Positions 11,419-20,074 of a DNA stretch of 64,000 bases are shown here, one piece after another; the stretch's first letter is position 1, and every line of letters begins with the position of its first letter. The position numbers were made by a program, and so were the translations under genes. Source of the DNA: Kaistia soli DSM 19436. GTDB taxonomy: Bacteria; Pseudomonadota; Alphaproteobacteria; Rhizobiales; Kaistiaceae. The notes below the pieces were generated by a model. It was not told the DNA's origin. It did not search any database and saw only the letters and a program-made list of their open reading frames with translations. Where the stretch lies: the NCBI RefSeq assembly GCF_900129325.1, contig NZ_FQUP01000005.1, forward strand, positions 1 to 64,000, read 5' to 3'.

Positions 11419-12020
11419 GACTGATCCTGCTCGGACCACCGGGGGCTGGTAAGGGCACACAGTCTGCTCGTCTCGTGAAGCAGTACGGAATTCCGCAGCT
11501 TTCGACTGGCGACATGCTGCGCGCTGCGGTCGCCGCGGGTACGCCGATCGGTGTACGCGCAAAGGCGATCATGGATGCCGGCAATCTGGTCTCGGACGAT
11601 GTCGTCATCGGCATCGTCGCAGACCGGATCGAGCTGCCGGATGCGCGGAAGGGCTTCATTCTCGATGGTTTCCCTCGGACCATCGCCCAGGCTGATGCCC
11701 TGGAAGCCATGTTGGCCAGCAAGGGCCTCAAGCTCGATCTCGTCGTCGAGCTGAAGGTTGACCATTCAAAATTGATCGAACGGATCGTCAAGCGCGCGGA
11801 TGAAACCAAGGCGCGGGGTGAGCCAGTTCGCAAGGACGACGATCCCGAGGTGTTCAAGACCCGGCTTGCTGCCTATCAGCGTGATACGGCGGCGATTTCG
11901 CCTTACTACAAGGCGCGGGGCCGTCTCATCGAGATTGATGGCATGCGTCCGATCGATGAAGTCTGGGGCGACATTGAAAAAGTCGTCGCTCCTCTTGACG
12001 AAGCGGTCGCGAGCCGATAA
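11415..12020 (+). CDS. adk: Adenylate kinase
   Basis: Adk interconverts ATP, ADP and AMP in the cytoplasm. The P-loop [10 protein letters not shown] lies at residues 7-16, the AMP-binding [14 protein letters not shown] and the [10 protein letters not shown] motif follow. The 201-residue length and the short segment between RIVKRADE and [14 protein letters not shown] show a short LID without zinc-binding cysteines. It overlaps secY by four bases and is followed by a 151-base junction containing a hairpin before rpsM. Confidence 0.97.
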
Positions 12021-12047
12021 GGGTCGCGCCTCTTTACTTTTCGGGTG

Positions 12048-12078
12048 GCGACGTCCCCTGTTTCAGGGACGGCGTCGC
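12048..12078 (+). other. Long bulged stem-loop in the adk-rpsM junction
   Basis: The outer stem gcgac / gtcgc and inner stem gtccc / gggac flank a small loop, with three unpaired bases (ggc) on the 3' side. It is followed by ttgctta, not a T-run. It marks the boundary between the spc and alpha portions of the superoperon. A role in processing or as a protein-binding leader for S13 is only an inference. Confidence 0.45.
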
Positions 12079-12171
12079 TTGCTTATGACGATTTCGTTCG
12101 CATGGGCCGGCCTCCACCGGACGCGGACATAACCGCCGCATTGTTTCGATGTGGCTGACATGGAGACGGCA

Positions 12172-12540
12172 ATGGCCCGTATCGCAGGCGTTAATATTCC
12201 GACGAACAAGCGCGTGATCATCGCGCTGCAGTATATCCATGGCATCGGCGCGAAGCATGCCCAGGACATCGTGACGAAGGTCAACATCGACCCGTCGCGC
12301 CGCGTCAACGAACTTTCAGACGCCGAAGTCCTGCAGATCCGCGAAGCGATCGACCGCGATTACGTCGTCGAGGGCGATTTGCGCCGCGAAGTCGCGATGA
12401 ACATCAAGCGCCTGATGGACCTTGGCTGCTATCGCGGCCTGCGTCACCGTCGTGGCCTGCCGGTTCGCGGCCAGCGCACGCATACCAATGCGCGCACCCG
12501 CAAGGGTCCGGCCAAGCCGATCGCCGGCAAGAAGAAGTAA
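12172..12540 (+). CDS. rpsM: 30S ribosomal protein S13
   Basis: S13 contacts the P-site tRNA and L5 across the subunit interface. The ATG at 12172 gives 122 residues ([26 protein letters not shown]), the alphaproteobacterial length; the frame is open from a GTG at 12151 but that adds a non-conserved MADMETA. The basic signature [24 protein letters not shown] is intact near the C-terminus. No rpmJ (L36) gene precedes it, as expected for this class. Confidence 0.97.
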   Translation: MARIAGVNIPTNKRVIIALQYIHGIGAKHAQDIVTKVNIDPSRRVNELSDAEVLQIREAIDRDYVVEGDLRREVAMNIKRLMDLGCYRGLRHRRGLPVRGQRTHTNARTRKGPAKPIAGKKK

Positions 12541-12574
12541 GAGACGAGATTGGGGCGCTAGGCCCCCGGTGGAG

Positions 12575-12592
12575 CCGCCGGCATTACGGCGG
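12575..12592 (+). other. Stem-loop in the rpsM-rpsK junction
   Basis: A six-bp stem (ccgccg / cggcgg) with a GCATTA loop lies 28 bases before rpsK. There is no T-run. It is one of the series of intercistronic hairpins in this superoperon. Confidence 0.4.
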
Positions 12593-12619
12593 TGTCGAGA
12601 TCGAACCTAAGGATAGAGA

Positions 12620-13009
12620 ATGGCTAAGGACACGACGCGCATTCGCCGCCGCGAGCGCAAGAACATTTCCTCCGGCGTCGCGCATGTGAATTCGACGTTC
12701 AACAACACCATGATCACCATCACCGATGCGCAGGGGAACACCATTTCCTGGTCGTCCGCCGGCATGATGGGCTTCAAGGGCTCGCGTAAGTCGACCCCGT
12801 ACGCCGCTCAGATGGCGGCCGAGGACGCGAGCAAGAAGGCCGCCGAGCACGGCATGAAGACGCTGGAAGTCGAGGTTTCGGGACCCGGTTCGGGCCGTGA
12901 GTCGGCTCTGCGCGCACTGCAGGCCGCCGGCTTCACCATCACCTCCATCCGCGACGTCACGCCGATCGCTCACAATGGCTGCCGTCCGCGCAAGCGTCGT
13001 CGTGTCTGA
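12620..13009 (+). CDS. rpsK: 30S ribosomal protein S11
   Basis: S11 lies on the platform of the 30S subunit beside the mRNA exit. The 129-residue product has [42 protein letters not shown] and the C-terminal signature [18 protein letters not shown]. An aaggatag Shine-Dalgarno precedes it. A 120-base junction with a UUCG hairpin separates it from rpoA. Confidence 0.98.
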   Translation: MAKDTTRIRRRERKNISSGVAHVNSTFNNTMITITDAQGNTISWSSAGMMGFKGSRKSTPYAAQMAAEDASKKAAEHGMKTLEVEVSGPGSGRESALRALQAAGFTITSIRDVTPIAHNGCRPRKRRRV

Positions 13010-13017
13010 CGACCCGG

Positions 13018-13039
13018 GCCGGCGCCTTCGGGCGCCGGC
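13018..13039 (+). other. UUCG-tetraloop hairpin in the rpsK-rpoA junction
   Basis: A perfect nine-bp GC-rich stem (gccggcgcc / ggcgccggc) is closed by TTCG, the exceptionally stable UUCG tetraloop. The sequence after it (attcgcg) lacks a T-run. Such hairpins often block 3'-5' exonucleases, so a role in setting the stability of upstream ribosomal mRNA relative to rpoA is plausible. Confidence 0.6.
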
Positions 13040-13129
13040 ATTCGCGCATCGGCATTCCGCCCGTCGGTGTCTCCGGGGTGTCGCGTCTCCGGTTCCAACG
13101 GTGGCGCTTGAGATCGAAAGGATACGGTC

Positions 13130-14146
13130 GTGATCCATAAGAATTGGCAAGAGCTGATCAAGCCGAACAAGCTCGAGGTTGCGCCGGGCTCCGATCCGAA
13201 GCGCCTGGCAACCGTCGTGGCCGAGCCTCTGGAGCGGGGCTTTGGCCTGACGCTCGGCAACGCCCTGCGTCGCGTGCTGCTGTCGTCGCTTCAGGGCGCC
13301 GCGGTGACCGCGGTGCAGATCGACGGCGTGCTGCATGAATTCTCGTCGATTGCCGGCGTGCGTGAGGATGTCACTGACATCATCCTCAACATCAAGGAAA
13401 TCGCGATCAAGATGCAGGGCGACGGCCCGAAGCGCATGGTCGTCCGGAAGCAGGGACCTGGCGTCGTCACCGCTGGCGACATCCAGACGGTTGGCGATAT
13501 CGAGGTTCTCAATCCCGAGCTGGTGCTCTGCACCCTCGACGATGGCGCCGAGATCCGCATGGAGTTCACGGTCAACACCGGCAAAGGTTACGTGCCGGCC
13601 GACCGGAACCGTCCCGAGGATGCCCCGATCGGCCTCATTCCGGTCGACAGCATCTATTCGCCGGTCAAGAAGGTGTCGTACCGCGTCGAGAACACCCGCG
13701 AGGGCCAGGTTCTCGATTACGACAAGCTGACCCTGACGGTCGAGACCGACGGCTCGCTGCGCCCTGACGATGCCGTTGCCTATGCAGCGCGTATCATTCA
13801 GGACCAGCTGTCGATCTTCGTCAATTTCGAAGAGCCGCAGAAGGAGACGACGACGGAGAGCATTCCGGAACTCGCCTTCAATCCTGCGCTGCTCAAGAAG
13901 GTTGACGAGCTCGAGCTTTCGGTGCGTTCGGCCAACTGCCTCAAGAACGACAACATCGTCTATATCGGCGACCTCATCCAGAAGACCGAAGCCGAGATGC
14001 TCCGGACTCCGAACTTTGGTCGCAAGTCGCTGAACGAGATCAAGGAAGTTCTCGCCCAGATGGGTCTCCATCTCGGCATGGAGGTCACGAACTGGCCGCC
14101 GGAGAACATCGAAGAACTCGCCAAGCGTTACGAAGACCATTATTGA
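13130..14146 (+). CDS. rpoA: DNA-directed RNA polymerase subunit alpha
   Basis: RpoA dimerises to nucleate RNA polymerase and binds promoters and activators through its C-terminal domain. The 338-residue product starts at GTG ([17 protein letters not shown]), with a gaaagga Shine-Dalgarno. The N-terminal domain has [26 protein letters not shown], the dimerisation signature. The CTD (from about residue 250) has [26 protein letters not shown] and [19 protein letters not shown]. Length and order are normal. Confidence 0.98.
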   Translation: MIHKNWQELIKPNKLEVAPGSDPKRLATVVAEPLERGFGLTLGNALRRVLLSSLQGAAVTAVQIDGVLHEFSSIAGVREDVTDIILNIKEIAIKMQGDGPKRMVVRKQGPGVVTAGDIQTVGDIEVLNPELVLCTLDDGAEIRMEFTVNTGKGYVPADRNRPEDAPIGLIPVDSIYSPVKKVSYRVENTREGQVLDYDKLTLTVETDGSLRPDDAVAYAARIIQDQLSIFVNFEEPQKETTTESIPELAFNPALLKKVDELELSVRSANCLKNDNIVYIGDLIQKTEAEMLRTPNFGRKSLNEIKEVLAQMGLHLGMEVTNWPPENIEELAKRYEDHY

Positions 14147-14158
14147 GATCCCGACCCA

Positions 14159-14170
14159 CGGCGTGAGCCG
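14159..14170 (+). other. Small GNRA hairpin in the rpoA-rplQ junction
   Basis: A four-bp stem (cggc / gccg) with a GTGA loop, a GNRA-type tetraloop, lies in the 50-base gap between rpoA and rplQ. It is short and may be chance, but it fits the pattern of junction hairpins here. Confidence 0.3.
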
Positions 14171-14196
14171 CCGGTCTAGAAACTGAGGAGAGAGCC

Positions 14197-14628
14197 ATGC
14201 GCCACGGTAATTCCGGCCGCAAGTTCAGCCGCACCGCCAGCCACCGTAAGGCGATGTTCGCCAATATGGCCGTGGCGCTGATCACCCACGAGCAGATCAC
14301 CACGACCCTGCCGAAGGCGAAGGATCTTCGCCCGATCGTCGAGAAGCTCATCACGCTCGGCAAGCGCGGCGATTTGCACGCGCGTCGCCAGGCGATCGCG
14401 CAGCTGCGCGACGTCGCGGCTGCTGCCAAGCTGTTCGACACGCTTGGGCCGCGCTACAAGGAGCGTCAGGGTGGTTACACCCGCGTTCTCAAGGCTGGCT
14501 TCCGCCATGGCGACAATGCGCCGGTTGCGGTCATCGAGTTCGTCGAGCGCGATGTGGATGCCAAGGGCGCTTCGGATCGTGCCCGGGCGGCCGCCGAAGA
14601 GGCGCAGGGCGAGAGCGTCGCCGCCTGA
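14197..14628 (+). CDS. rplQ: 50S ribosomal protein L17
   Basis: L17 is located near the tunnel exit. The 143-residue product begins [24 protein letters not shown] and contains [19 protein letters not shown] and [32 protein letters not shown]. Its tail is rich in Ala and Glu. A gaggagag Shine-Dalgarno precedes the start. It is the last gene of the superoperon and is followed by an intrinsic terminator. Confidence 0.98.
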   Translation: MRHGNSGRKFSRTASHRKAMFANMAVALITHEQITTTLPKAKDLRPIVEKLITLGKRGDLHARRQAIAQLRDVAAAAKLFDTLGPRYKERQGGYTRVLKAGFRHGDNAPVAVIEFVERDVDAKGASDRARAAAEEAQGESVAA

Positions 14629-14656
14629 TTTCGGGCGCGCGATCGCAGAATTCGAA

Positions 14657-14681
14657 GGGCGGCCGAGAGGCCGCCCTTTTT
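14657..14681 (+). terminator. Rho-independent terminator after rplQ
   Basis: A perfect eight-bp stem (gggcggcc / ggccgccc) with a GAGA loop (GNRA) is followed directly by five T residues. It begins 28 bases after the rplQ stop. It is the clearest intrinsic terminator in the window and closes the ribosomal block. Confidence 0.9.
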
Positions 14682-14699
14682 CGTTTGCGGTCGCTAGCT

Positions 14700-15398
14700 T
14701 TATGGAATGGCGGGCGCCGGAAAGGCGAGGATATTGCCCGTGTAGCTCTCGACGACGAGGCTGAAGGGCCGCCCGTCGGCGCGCTTCAGCACGGCACGGT
14801 GACGCAGCAGGAAATCGGGGATCGCCAGCGGCGACGAAGCTTTCGTCGCCGGCGCGATCGGCTGCAGCGCCCAGGTCTCGGGCAGCGGCTGCCAAAGGAG
14901 AGTTGCGTCGAGAGTGGTGCGCGTGAACCGGAGCGGCGCGACCACGCGTCCGAAGCTGGTGCTCGTGGTCTCGAGGGCTTGGTTCATCTCGTCAGTGAGA
15001 CGAGCCGGCAGGTACCAGTTGTCGGCTTCCGAGAGGACGTGCGTGCCGCAGGTAAGGCGCACGCGCCTGTAAGCGACCGCCTCGTCTGGCGCTGCTTCGA
15101 GCCGTTCGCGGATTTCGGGGTCTGCGGCCTTGTCCTGTCCCGTTATCCGCTCGGCGATGATCTTCGATCCGGCCGGCGCCAGCGCGTGCGTGTTGCACCA
15201 GCGGTCAAGTGTCAGGGTGGCGGAGGGGCTGGAGAGCAACTCTGCGTTCAGCGTCTGGATGAGGGCCAGCGCTGCCAGCCGCGTCACCGCGGTATCGGGC
15301 CAAGCCTGGTGCTCAGCCGCACGTGCAAACGTCTGGCCGAGGCCAGCGAGATGCAGCGCCGCGGCAAGGGCCGTTGCAGCGATCAGGCGACGCGACAT
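14700..15398 (-). CDS. Exported protein with chorismate-lyase/UTRA-like fold
   Basis: The start chosen at 15398 gives 232 residues beginning MSRRLIAATALAAALHLAGL, a signal peptide with likely cleavage near residues 25-28. The core around residues 111-165 (RRVRLTCGTHVLSEADNWYLP, later TSFGRVVAPLRFTR) and the terminal RHRAVLKRADGRPFSLVVESYTGNIL resemble the UbiC/UTRA fold, in which chorismate pyruvate-lyase removes pyruvate from chorismate. A cytoplasmic ubiquinone enzyme would not be exported, so the protein may bind a ligand instead. There are two cysteines (C68 and C117). It probably shares a transcript with the proline-rich gene just upstream on the minus strand. Fold assignment is by pattern only. 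Confidence 0.55.
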   Translation of the reverse strand: MSRRLIAATALAAALHLAGLGQTFARAAEHQAWPDTAVTRLAALALIQTLNAELLSSPSATLTLDRWCNTHALAPAGSKIIAERITGQDKAADPEIRERLEAAPDEAVAYRRVRLTCGTHVLSEADNWYLPARLTDEMNQALETTSTSFGRVVAPLRFTRTTLDATLLWQPLPETWALQPIAPATKASSPLAIPDFLLRHRAVLKRADGRPFSLVVESYTGNILAFPAPAIP

Positions 15399-15442
15399 TG
15401 AGATGATTCCCGCGATGAAGTCGACGAATGCTCTGCCCGTCC

Positions 15443-16432
15443 TCAAAGCTTGTCGAAGCTTGCGAAGCGGAAGAGGAAGCTTGGTTCGGTCATGGACTGG
15501 TCCAGCGACAGGCGGCTCGAGCGGAAACAGTCGGGGTCGTCGGGGAAGAACGAGCCCGAGAAGCGGACGGCATCGCCCACGGCGAGCTTGCCGACGGCTG
15601 CGGCCAGAGGCGTCCCGGCGAGTATCAGCGTCTTGTCGTCGATATCCGACATCGCATTGTTCCAGGTCTTCACAAGCGTGCCATCCGGCAGGGCGATCGA
15701 GAGAATCGTGCGGCCGCCGGGATCCCGGTCGAGCTCCTTCACGGTGCCGACCCAGCCCTGGATGTCGGGCTTCTTGACGGCTGCGCAGATGTCCGCGGCG
15801 CGGCTGGACTGCACAGAGGCTCGATCGTCATCGCCGGCCTTATCATATTCGGTGCGCGCGTCGGAGACGGCCTTGGTGAAGGCCGACTCTTCGCGGGTCT
15901 GCTGCGGCGCCAGTGCAGCGAGCTTCTCCGCTTCGGTTGGCGGTGGCGGTTGGGCCGGCGTCGCGGGCGCCGGCGTCGGCTCGGGAGCAGGCGTTTGGGG
16001 CGGCGTGGCCGATGTGTCGGTCAGCGGGTCCGTCTCCGTGCCGACAACGGTGGTCGTGGGGACGGAAAGCGGCGCCGGCAGCTTGATCGGTGCCAACTGC
16101 GACTCGTCCTTCGCCGATGCGGGCGCGGGGAGCACCGAGGGCTGCTGCGCCGGGGTAGGTTCGCTCGGCGTGATCATGGCGGGCGCTGGCAGGGGCTCGG
16201 GATCCGGTTGCGACTCGGGCTCGGGCGCCGCGGGCGCGGGCAGGGGCAGGCTCGCGACATCGAAGGCTGGGAGGCGCGGCTTGAAGATCACGCCACCGGC
16301 GCCGGAAACCAGCACCACGACGCCGAGCGAAGCCAGCAGGCTGTTGACGAGCCGCGGGCCTTTCAGAATCAGGGACATGACCCCGACAAGCAGGATCATC
16401 AGGCCGGCGATGAACAGCAGAACCCAGAGCAT
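15443..16432 (-). CDS. Membrane-anchored proline-rich protein with C-terminal OB-like domain
   Basis: The ATG at 16432 gives 329 residues starting MLWVLLFIAGLMILLVGVMSL. Two hydrophobic segments (about 1-20 and 30-50) precede a long linker rich in Pro, Ala, Glu and Thr (about 55-190). After a short Ala/Glu-rich segment comes a compact C-terminal domain (about 205-329) with two cysteines and motifs WVGTVKELDRD, VKTWNNAMSDIDDKTLI and AVRFSGSFFPDDPDCF. That pattern suggests a small beta-barrel exposed in the periplasm; no enzymatic motif is seen. A longer reading upstream to 16564 has no membrane or conserved sequence and was rejected. It lies 44 bases ahead of the UbiC-like gene and is divergent from the Do-type protease. 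Function unknown. Confidence 0.7.
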   Translation of the reverse strand: MLWVLLFIAGLMILLVGVMSLILKGPRLVNSLLASLGVVVLVSGAGGVIFKPRLPAFDVASLPLPAPAAPEPESQPDPEPLPAPAMITPSEPTPAQQPSVLPAPASAKDESQLAPIKLPAPLSVPTTTVVGTETDPLTDTSATPPQTPAPEPTPAPATPAQPPPPTEAEKLAALAPQQTREESAFTKAVSDARTEYDKAGDDDRASVQSSRAADICAAVKKPDIQGWVGTVKELDRDPGGRTILSIALPDGTLVKTWNNAMSDIDDKTLILAGTPLAAAVGKLAVGDAVRFSGSFFPDDPDCFRSSRLSLDQSMTEPSFLFRFASFDKL

Positions 16433-16640
16433 CGGTTTCCTTCTCGCCCCTCGGCCATTATCCAGATGGCGAGCATCCCGCCAAGCCCCCGAATCAGGCG
16501 AAAGGTGATGCTCTACCGGCGAAGCGGCTGTGCCAAGCCGCTCAGTGATCATTGGCGGATTCATTGAGCCAACGCGTCACGGGCTCGCCTCAATTGATGG
16601 CGAATCGTCGTCTCTTGGCAACAACATGGAGATTGGGCGC

Positions 16641-18059
16641 ATGCGGGCACGCGTGATGATGGCTTTGGCTCTCGCCGGATTGCTTCTGCCGGGCCTGGCA
16701 CCACTGGCGGCCGAAGCGGCTGCGCCGAGCATTCCGCCATCCGAGGCGGCGCTTCGCTATTCGTTCGCGCCGTTGGTGAAGCGGGTCTCGCCCGCTGTCG
16801 TCAATGTCTATGCCTCGCGCGTCGTGCAGCAGCGGGTCTCGCCCTTCATGGACGATCCCTTCTTCCGCCAGTTCTTCGGCGGTGGAGGCGGGGGAGCGCC
16901 GCGCACGCGGATCCAGCAGTCGCTTGGCTCGGGCGTGATCATCGACAAGTCGGGCATCGTGGTGACGAATTATCACGTCATCGCCAATGCCGATGAGGTC
17001 AAGGTCGCTCTTTCGGACAAGCGGGAGCTCGCGGCCGACATCGTCCTCAAGGACGAGCGGATGGACCTTGCCGTTCTGAGGCTCAAGGGTGCCGCCGGAC
17101 CGTTCCCGGTCGTCGAATTCGCCGACAGCGATGCGCTCGCCGTTGGCGATCTCGTTCTGGCCATCGGTGATCCGTTCGGCGTCGGGCAGACCGTGACGAG
17201 CGGTATCGTCTCGGCGCTTGCCCGCACGCAGGTCGGCGCCGCTGACTATCAGTTCTATATCCAGACGGATGCAGCGATTAATCCGGGCAACTCCGGTGGT
17301 GCGCTCGTCGACATGGACGGCCGCCTCGTCGGCATCAACACCGCCATCTATTCGCGCTCCGGCGGCTCGATTGGCATCGGCTTCGCCATTCCCTCCAACA
17401 TGGTCCAGGTGATCACCAAGGCGGCGCTCTCCGATGGCAAGGTTCGTCTGCCGTGGATTGGCGCCGAGTTCCAGCAGGTGACGCCGGATCTTGCGGATGG
17501 ACTTGGGCTCGATCGGCCGCATGGCGCGCTGGTCGCGGGCGTGACTGATGGCAGTCCGGCCGAGAAGGCAGGGCTCACGGCCGGCGACCTCGTCGTCAGC
17601 GCCGACGGGATCGACATCGACGATCCGAATGGGCTCAACTATCGCCTGGTGACCAAGGGGATCGGCGCCTCTGTGCAACTCGGACTGCTGCGCGGCGGCA
17701 AGCCGGCGAATGCCACGATCGTATTGGCGTCGGCACCCGAGATCCCGCCGCGCGAGGAACTGACGCTGAAATCGGAATCGCCGTTCCAGGGTGCGACGGT
17801 CGTCAATCTCTCTCCAGCCGTGATCGCCGATACCGGCTATAAGGGACGGCGGACCAAGGGTGTGCTGATCGAGAAGGTTGATGACGGTTCAATCGCGGCA
17901 AGCGTCGGTTTCCAGGCCGGCGACGTCGTCGTCGAGGTCAACGGCCAGGCGGTCGATGCGACGCGGACACTGGCGGCGATGACGGGGCGGCCGGCTGATC
18001 TCTGGCGGTTGACGATCGAGCGCGACGGAAGGCTCATTCGCTCGACGATCGGAGGATGA
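16641..18059 (+). CDS. Do-type periplasmic serine protease (DegP/DegQ family)
   Basis: HtrA/Do proteases degrade or hold misfolded proteins in the periplasm. The start at 16641 follows a ggag site and gives 472 residues with a clear signal peptide (MRARVMMALALAGLLLPGLA); ATG 16626 is an alternative. The trypsin-like domain holds His112 (NYHVI), Asp142 (DLAVLRL) and Ser218 (NPGNSGGAL). Two PDZ domains follow, at roughly 260-350 and 385-470. The glycine run after FRQFF is the LA-loop region, as in DegP relatives. It reads into rarA with one base between. In many Rhizobiales this gene pair follows rplQ, which fits here. Confidence 0.93.
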   Translation: MRARVMMALALAGLLLPGLAPLAAEAAAPSIPPSEAALRYSFAPLVKRVSPAVVNVYASRVVQQRVSPFMDDPFFRQFFGGGGGGAPRTRIQQSLGSGVIIDKSGIVVTNYHVIANADEVKVALSDKRELAADIVLKDERMDLAVLRLKGAAGPFPVVEFADSDALAVGDLVLAIGDPFGVGQTVTSGIVSALARTQVGAADYQFYIQTDAAINPGNSGGALVDMDGRLVGINTAIYSRSGGSIGIGFAIPSNMVQVITKAALSDGKVRLPWIGAEFQQVTPDLADGLGLDRPHGALVAGVTDGSPAEKAGLTAGDLVVSADGIDIDDPNGLNYRLVTKGIGASVQLGLLRGGKPANATIVLASAPEIPPREELTLKSESPFQGATVVNLSPAVIADTGYKGRRTKGVLIEKVDDGSIAASVGFQAGDVVVEVNGQAVDATRTLAAMTGRPADLWRLTIERDGRLIRSTIGG

Positions 18060-18060
18060 C

Positions 18061-19368
18061 GTGAGCAATCTTTTCGAGGCGGCTGGCATGGAGCGGGCGG
18101 CGCCACGGCCGCTCGCCGATCGTCTGCGCCCCGAAAAGCTGTCTGACGTTGTCGGGCAGGACCACCTCGTCGGCACGTCCGGCGCGCTGACGCGCATGCT
18201 GAATTCTGGCTCGCTCGGCTCGATGATTTTCTGGGGGCCGCCTGGCACCGGCAAGACGACGGTGGCACGGTTGCTCGCCGGCGAGACGGATCTGCATTTC
18301 GAGCAGGTCTCGGCTGTTTTCTCAGGGGTCGCCGACCTCAAGAAGGTGTTCGAGCAGGCCCGGGCGCGGCGGCAGATCGGCAAGGGCACGTTGCTCTTCG
18401 TCGACGAGATCCACCGCTTCAACCGCGCGCAGCAGGACAGCTTCCTGCCGGTGATGGAGGACGGCACGGTGACGCTGGTCGGCGCCACCACCGAGAACCC
18501 GTCCTTTGAGCTCAATGCGGCGCTGCTCTCGAGGGCGCGGGTGCTGGTCTTTCATTCGCATGGACCAGATTCGATCGCGCAGCTTCTCGCCCGCGCCGAA
18601 GCGGTGGAGCAGCGACCCTTGCCGCTCGATGAGGAGGCGCGCGAGGTTTTGATCCGTATGGCGGACGGCGACGGGCGCGCCTCGCTGACGCTCGCCGAAG
18701 AGGTGTGGCGCGCGGCGCAGCCGGGCGAGATCTTCGATGCGGCCGGCCTGCAGGAGATCGTCCAGCGCCGGGCGCCGATCTACGACAAGGGCCAGGACGG
18801 GCACTACAATCTGATCTCGGCGCTGCACAAATCGGTGCGCGGCTCCGATCCTGACGCGGCGCTCTATTATCTCGCGCGCATGTTCGATGCGGGCGAGGAT
18901 CCGCTCTATCTCGGGCGTCGGCTAGTCCGGATGGCGGTCGAGGATATCGGCCTTGCCGACCCTCAGGCGCTCGTCATCGCCAACGCGGCGAAGGATGCCT
19001 ACGACTATCTCGGCAGTCCGGAGGGCGAGCTCGCTTTCGCGCAGGCGGCTGTCTATCTCGCGACAGCGCCGAAATCGAATGCCGTCTACACGGCCTTCAA
19101 GGCGGCGACGCAGGCGGCCAAGCAGGGCGGCTCGCTGCTGCCGCCGAAGACCATCCTGAACGCGCCGACGAAGCTGATGAAGACGGAGGGCTACGGCGAG
19201 GGCTACCGCTACGATCACGATGAGCCCGACGCCTTCTCTGGCCAGAACTATTTCCCGGATGCCCTTGGCCGACAGTCCTTCTACGAGCCGGTTGAGCGCG
19301 GCTTCGAGCGCGAGATCCGGAAGCGGATGGACTATTGGGCGAAGCTGAGAAACGAGCGCGGCGGATAG
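18061..19368 (+). CDS. rarA: Replication-associated recombination protein A
   Basis: RarA (MgsA) is an AAA+ ATPase acting at stalled replication forks. The product is 435 residues from a GTG start one base after the protease stop. Walker A (GPPGTGKTT) starts at residue 59, Walker B is FVDEIHRFNRAQQD and the sensor region is VGATTENPSFELN. The C-terminal half has the family's tetramerisation motif pattern RMAVEDIGLADPQAL and LPPKTILNAPTKLMK. ORF length matches the family. Confidence 0.95.
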   Translation: MSNLFEAAGMERAAPRPLADRLRPEKLSDVVGQDHLVGTSGALTRMLNSGSLGSMIFWGPPGTGKTTVARLLAGETDLHFEQVSAVFSGVADLKKVFEQARARRQIGKGTLLFVDEIHRFNRAQQDSFLPVMEDGTVTLVGATTENPSFELNAALLSRARVLVFHSHGPDSIAQLLARAEAVEQRPLPLDEEAREVLIRMADGDGRASLTLAEEVWRAAQPGEIFDAAGLQEIVQRRAPIYDKGQDGHYNLISALHKSVRGSDPDAALYYLARMFDAGEDPLYLGRRLVRMAVEDIGLADPQALVIANAAKDAYDYLGSPEGELAFAQAAVYLATAPKSNAVYTAFKAATQAAKQGGSLLPPKTILNAPTKLMKTEGYGEGYRYDHDEPDAFSGQNYFPDALGRQSFYEPVERGFEREIRKRMDYWAKLRNERGG

Positions 19369-19450
19369 AGCTGCTCGCCTGTTGTCGGGCTTGACGCTGA
19401 GGCTGCCCGCATGCCCGGATACGGCGTTCAATCGTTCCGGAGCCGCTCGC

Positions 19451-20071
19451 ATGTTCCTTATCGGCCAATACGACTCGCCGTTCGTCCGCCGCGTTGGCGT
19501 TGCGCTCCGGCTTTATGAGATCGATTTCGAGCATCGGCCTTGGTCAAGCTTCGGCGATGCCGAGAAGATTGCGGCCTACAATCCGCTTCGCCGCGTGCCA
19601 ACTTTGGTGCTCGACAGCGGCGAGGTGCTGATCGAGAGCGCGGCGATCCTCGACTTTTTGGATGAGGAGGTCGGCCCTGACAGGGCGATGATCGCCGATC
19701 ATGGTCCCGACCGGCGTCGGGCTCTCAAGACCGCGGCTCTGGCGACCGGGCTTGCCGACAAGGCGGTGATCCTCTTTTACGAGGGCGTTCTGCACAAGGA
19801 GAAGTCGGACGTCTGGGTGGCTCGCTGCAAGGCGCAGATCCATGATGTTCTCGATGCCCTGGAGCAGGAGCGGGCGGCACGCACCACGACATGGTGGTAT
19901 GGCGATCGCATAGGCCATGCCGACATAGCGGTCGCCTGCGCGCTCCGATTCCTGCGCGACGTGCATACCGATCTCTTTGGCAATCATCCGGCGCTGTTGG
20001 CCCATGCCGAGCGTTGCGAGGCGCTGCCGGTCTTCCAGGAAATTGCGCAGGCCTTCAGCCCGCCGGCCTGA
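19451..20071 (+). CDS. Glutathione S-transferase family protein
   Basis: The start at 19451 gives 206 residues (MFLIGQYDSPFVRRVGVALR). The N-terminal thioredoxin-like domain (1-80) has the SPFVRRV catalytic region and the cis-proline/glutathione-binding signature RRVPTLVLDSGEVLIESAAILDFLD. A helical C-terminal domain follows, with GHADIAVACALRF. GSTs conjugate or reduce substrates with glutathione in the cytoplasm; the substrate here is unknown. The gene stands 82 bases after rarA and ends three bases before the convergent exporter gene. Confidence 0.88.
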   Translation: MFLIGQYDSPFVRRVGVALRLYEIDFEHRPWSSFGDAEKIAAYNPLRRVPTLVLDSGEVLIESAAILDFLDEEVGPDRAMIADHGPDRRRALKTAALATGLADKAVILFYEGVLHKEKSDVWVARCKAQIHDVLDALEQERAARTTTWWYGDRIGHADIAVACALRFLRDVHTDLFGNHPALLAHAERCEALPVFQEIAQAFSPPA

Positions 20072-20074
20072 GCC

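Noticed and set aside
12584-14140. 518-codon minus-strand frame opposite rpsK and rpoA
   Set aside because: Shadow of rpsK and rpoA; no conserved features.
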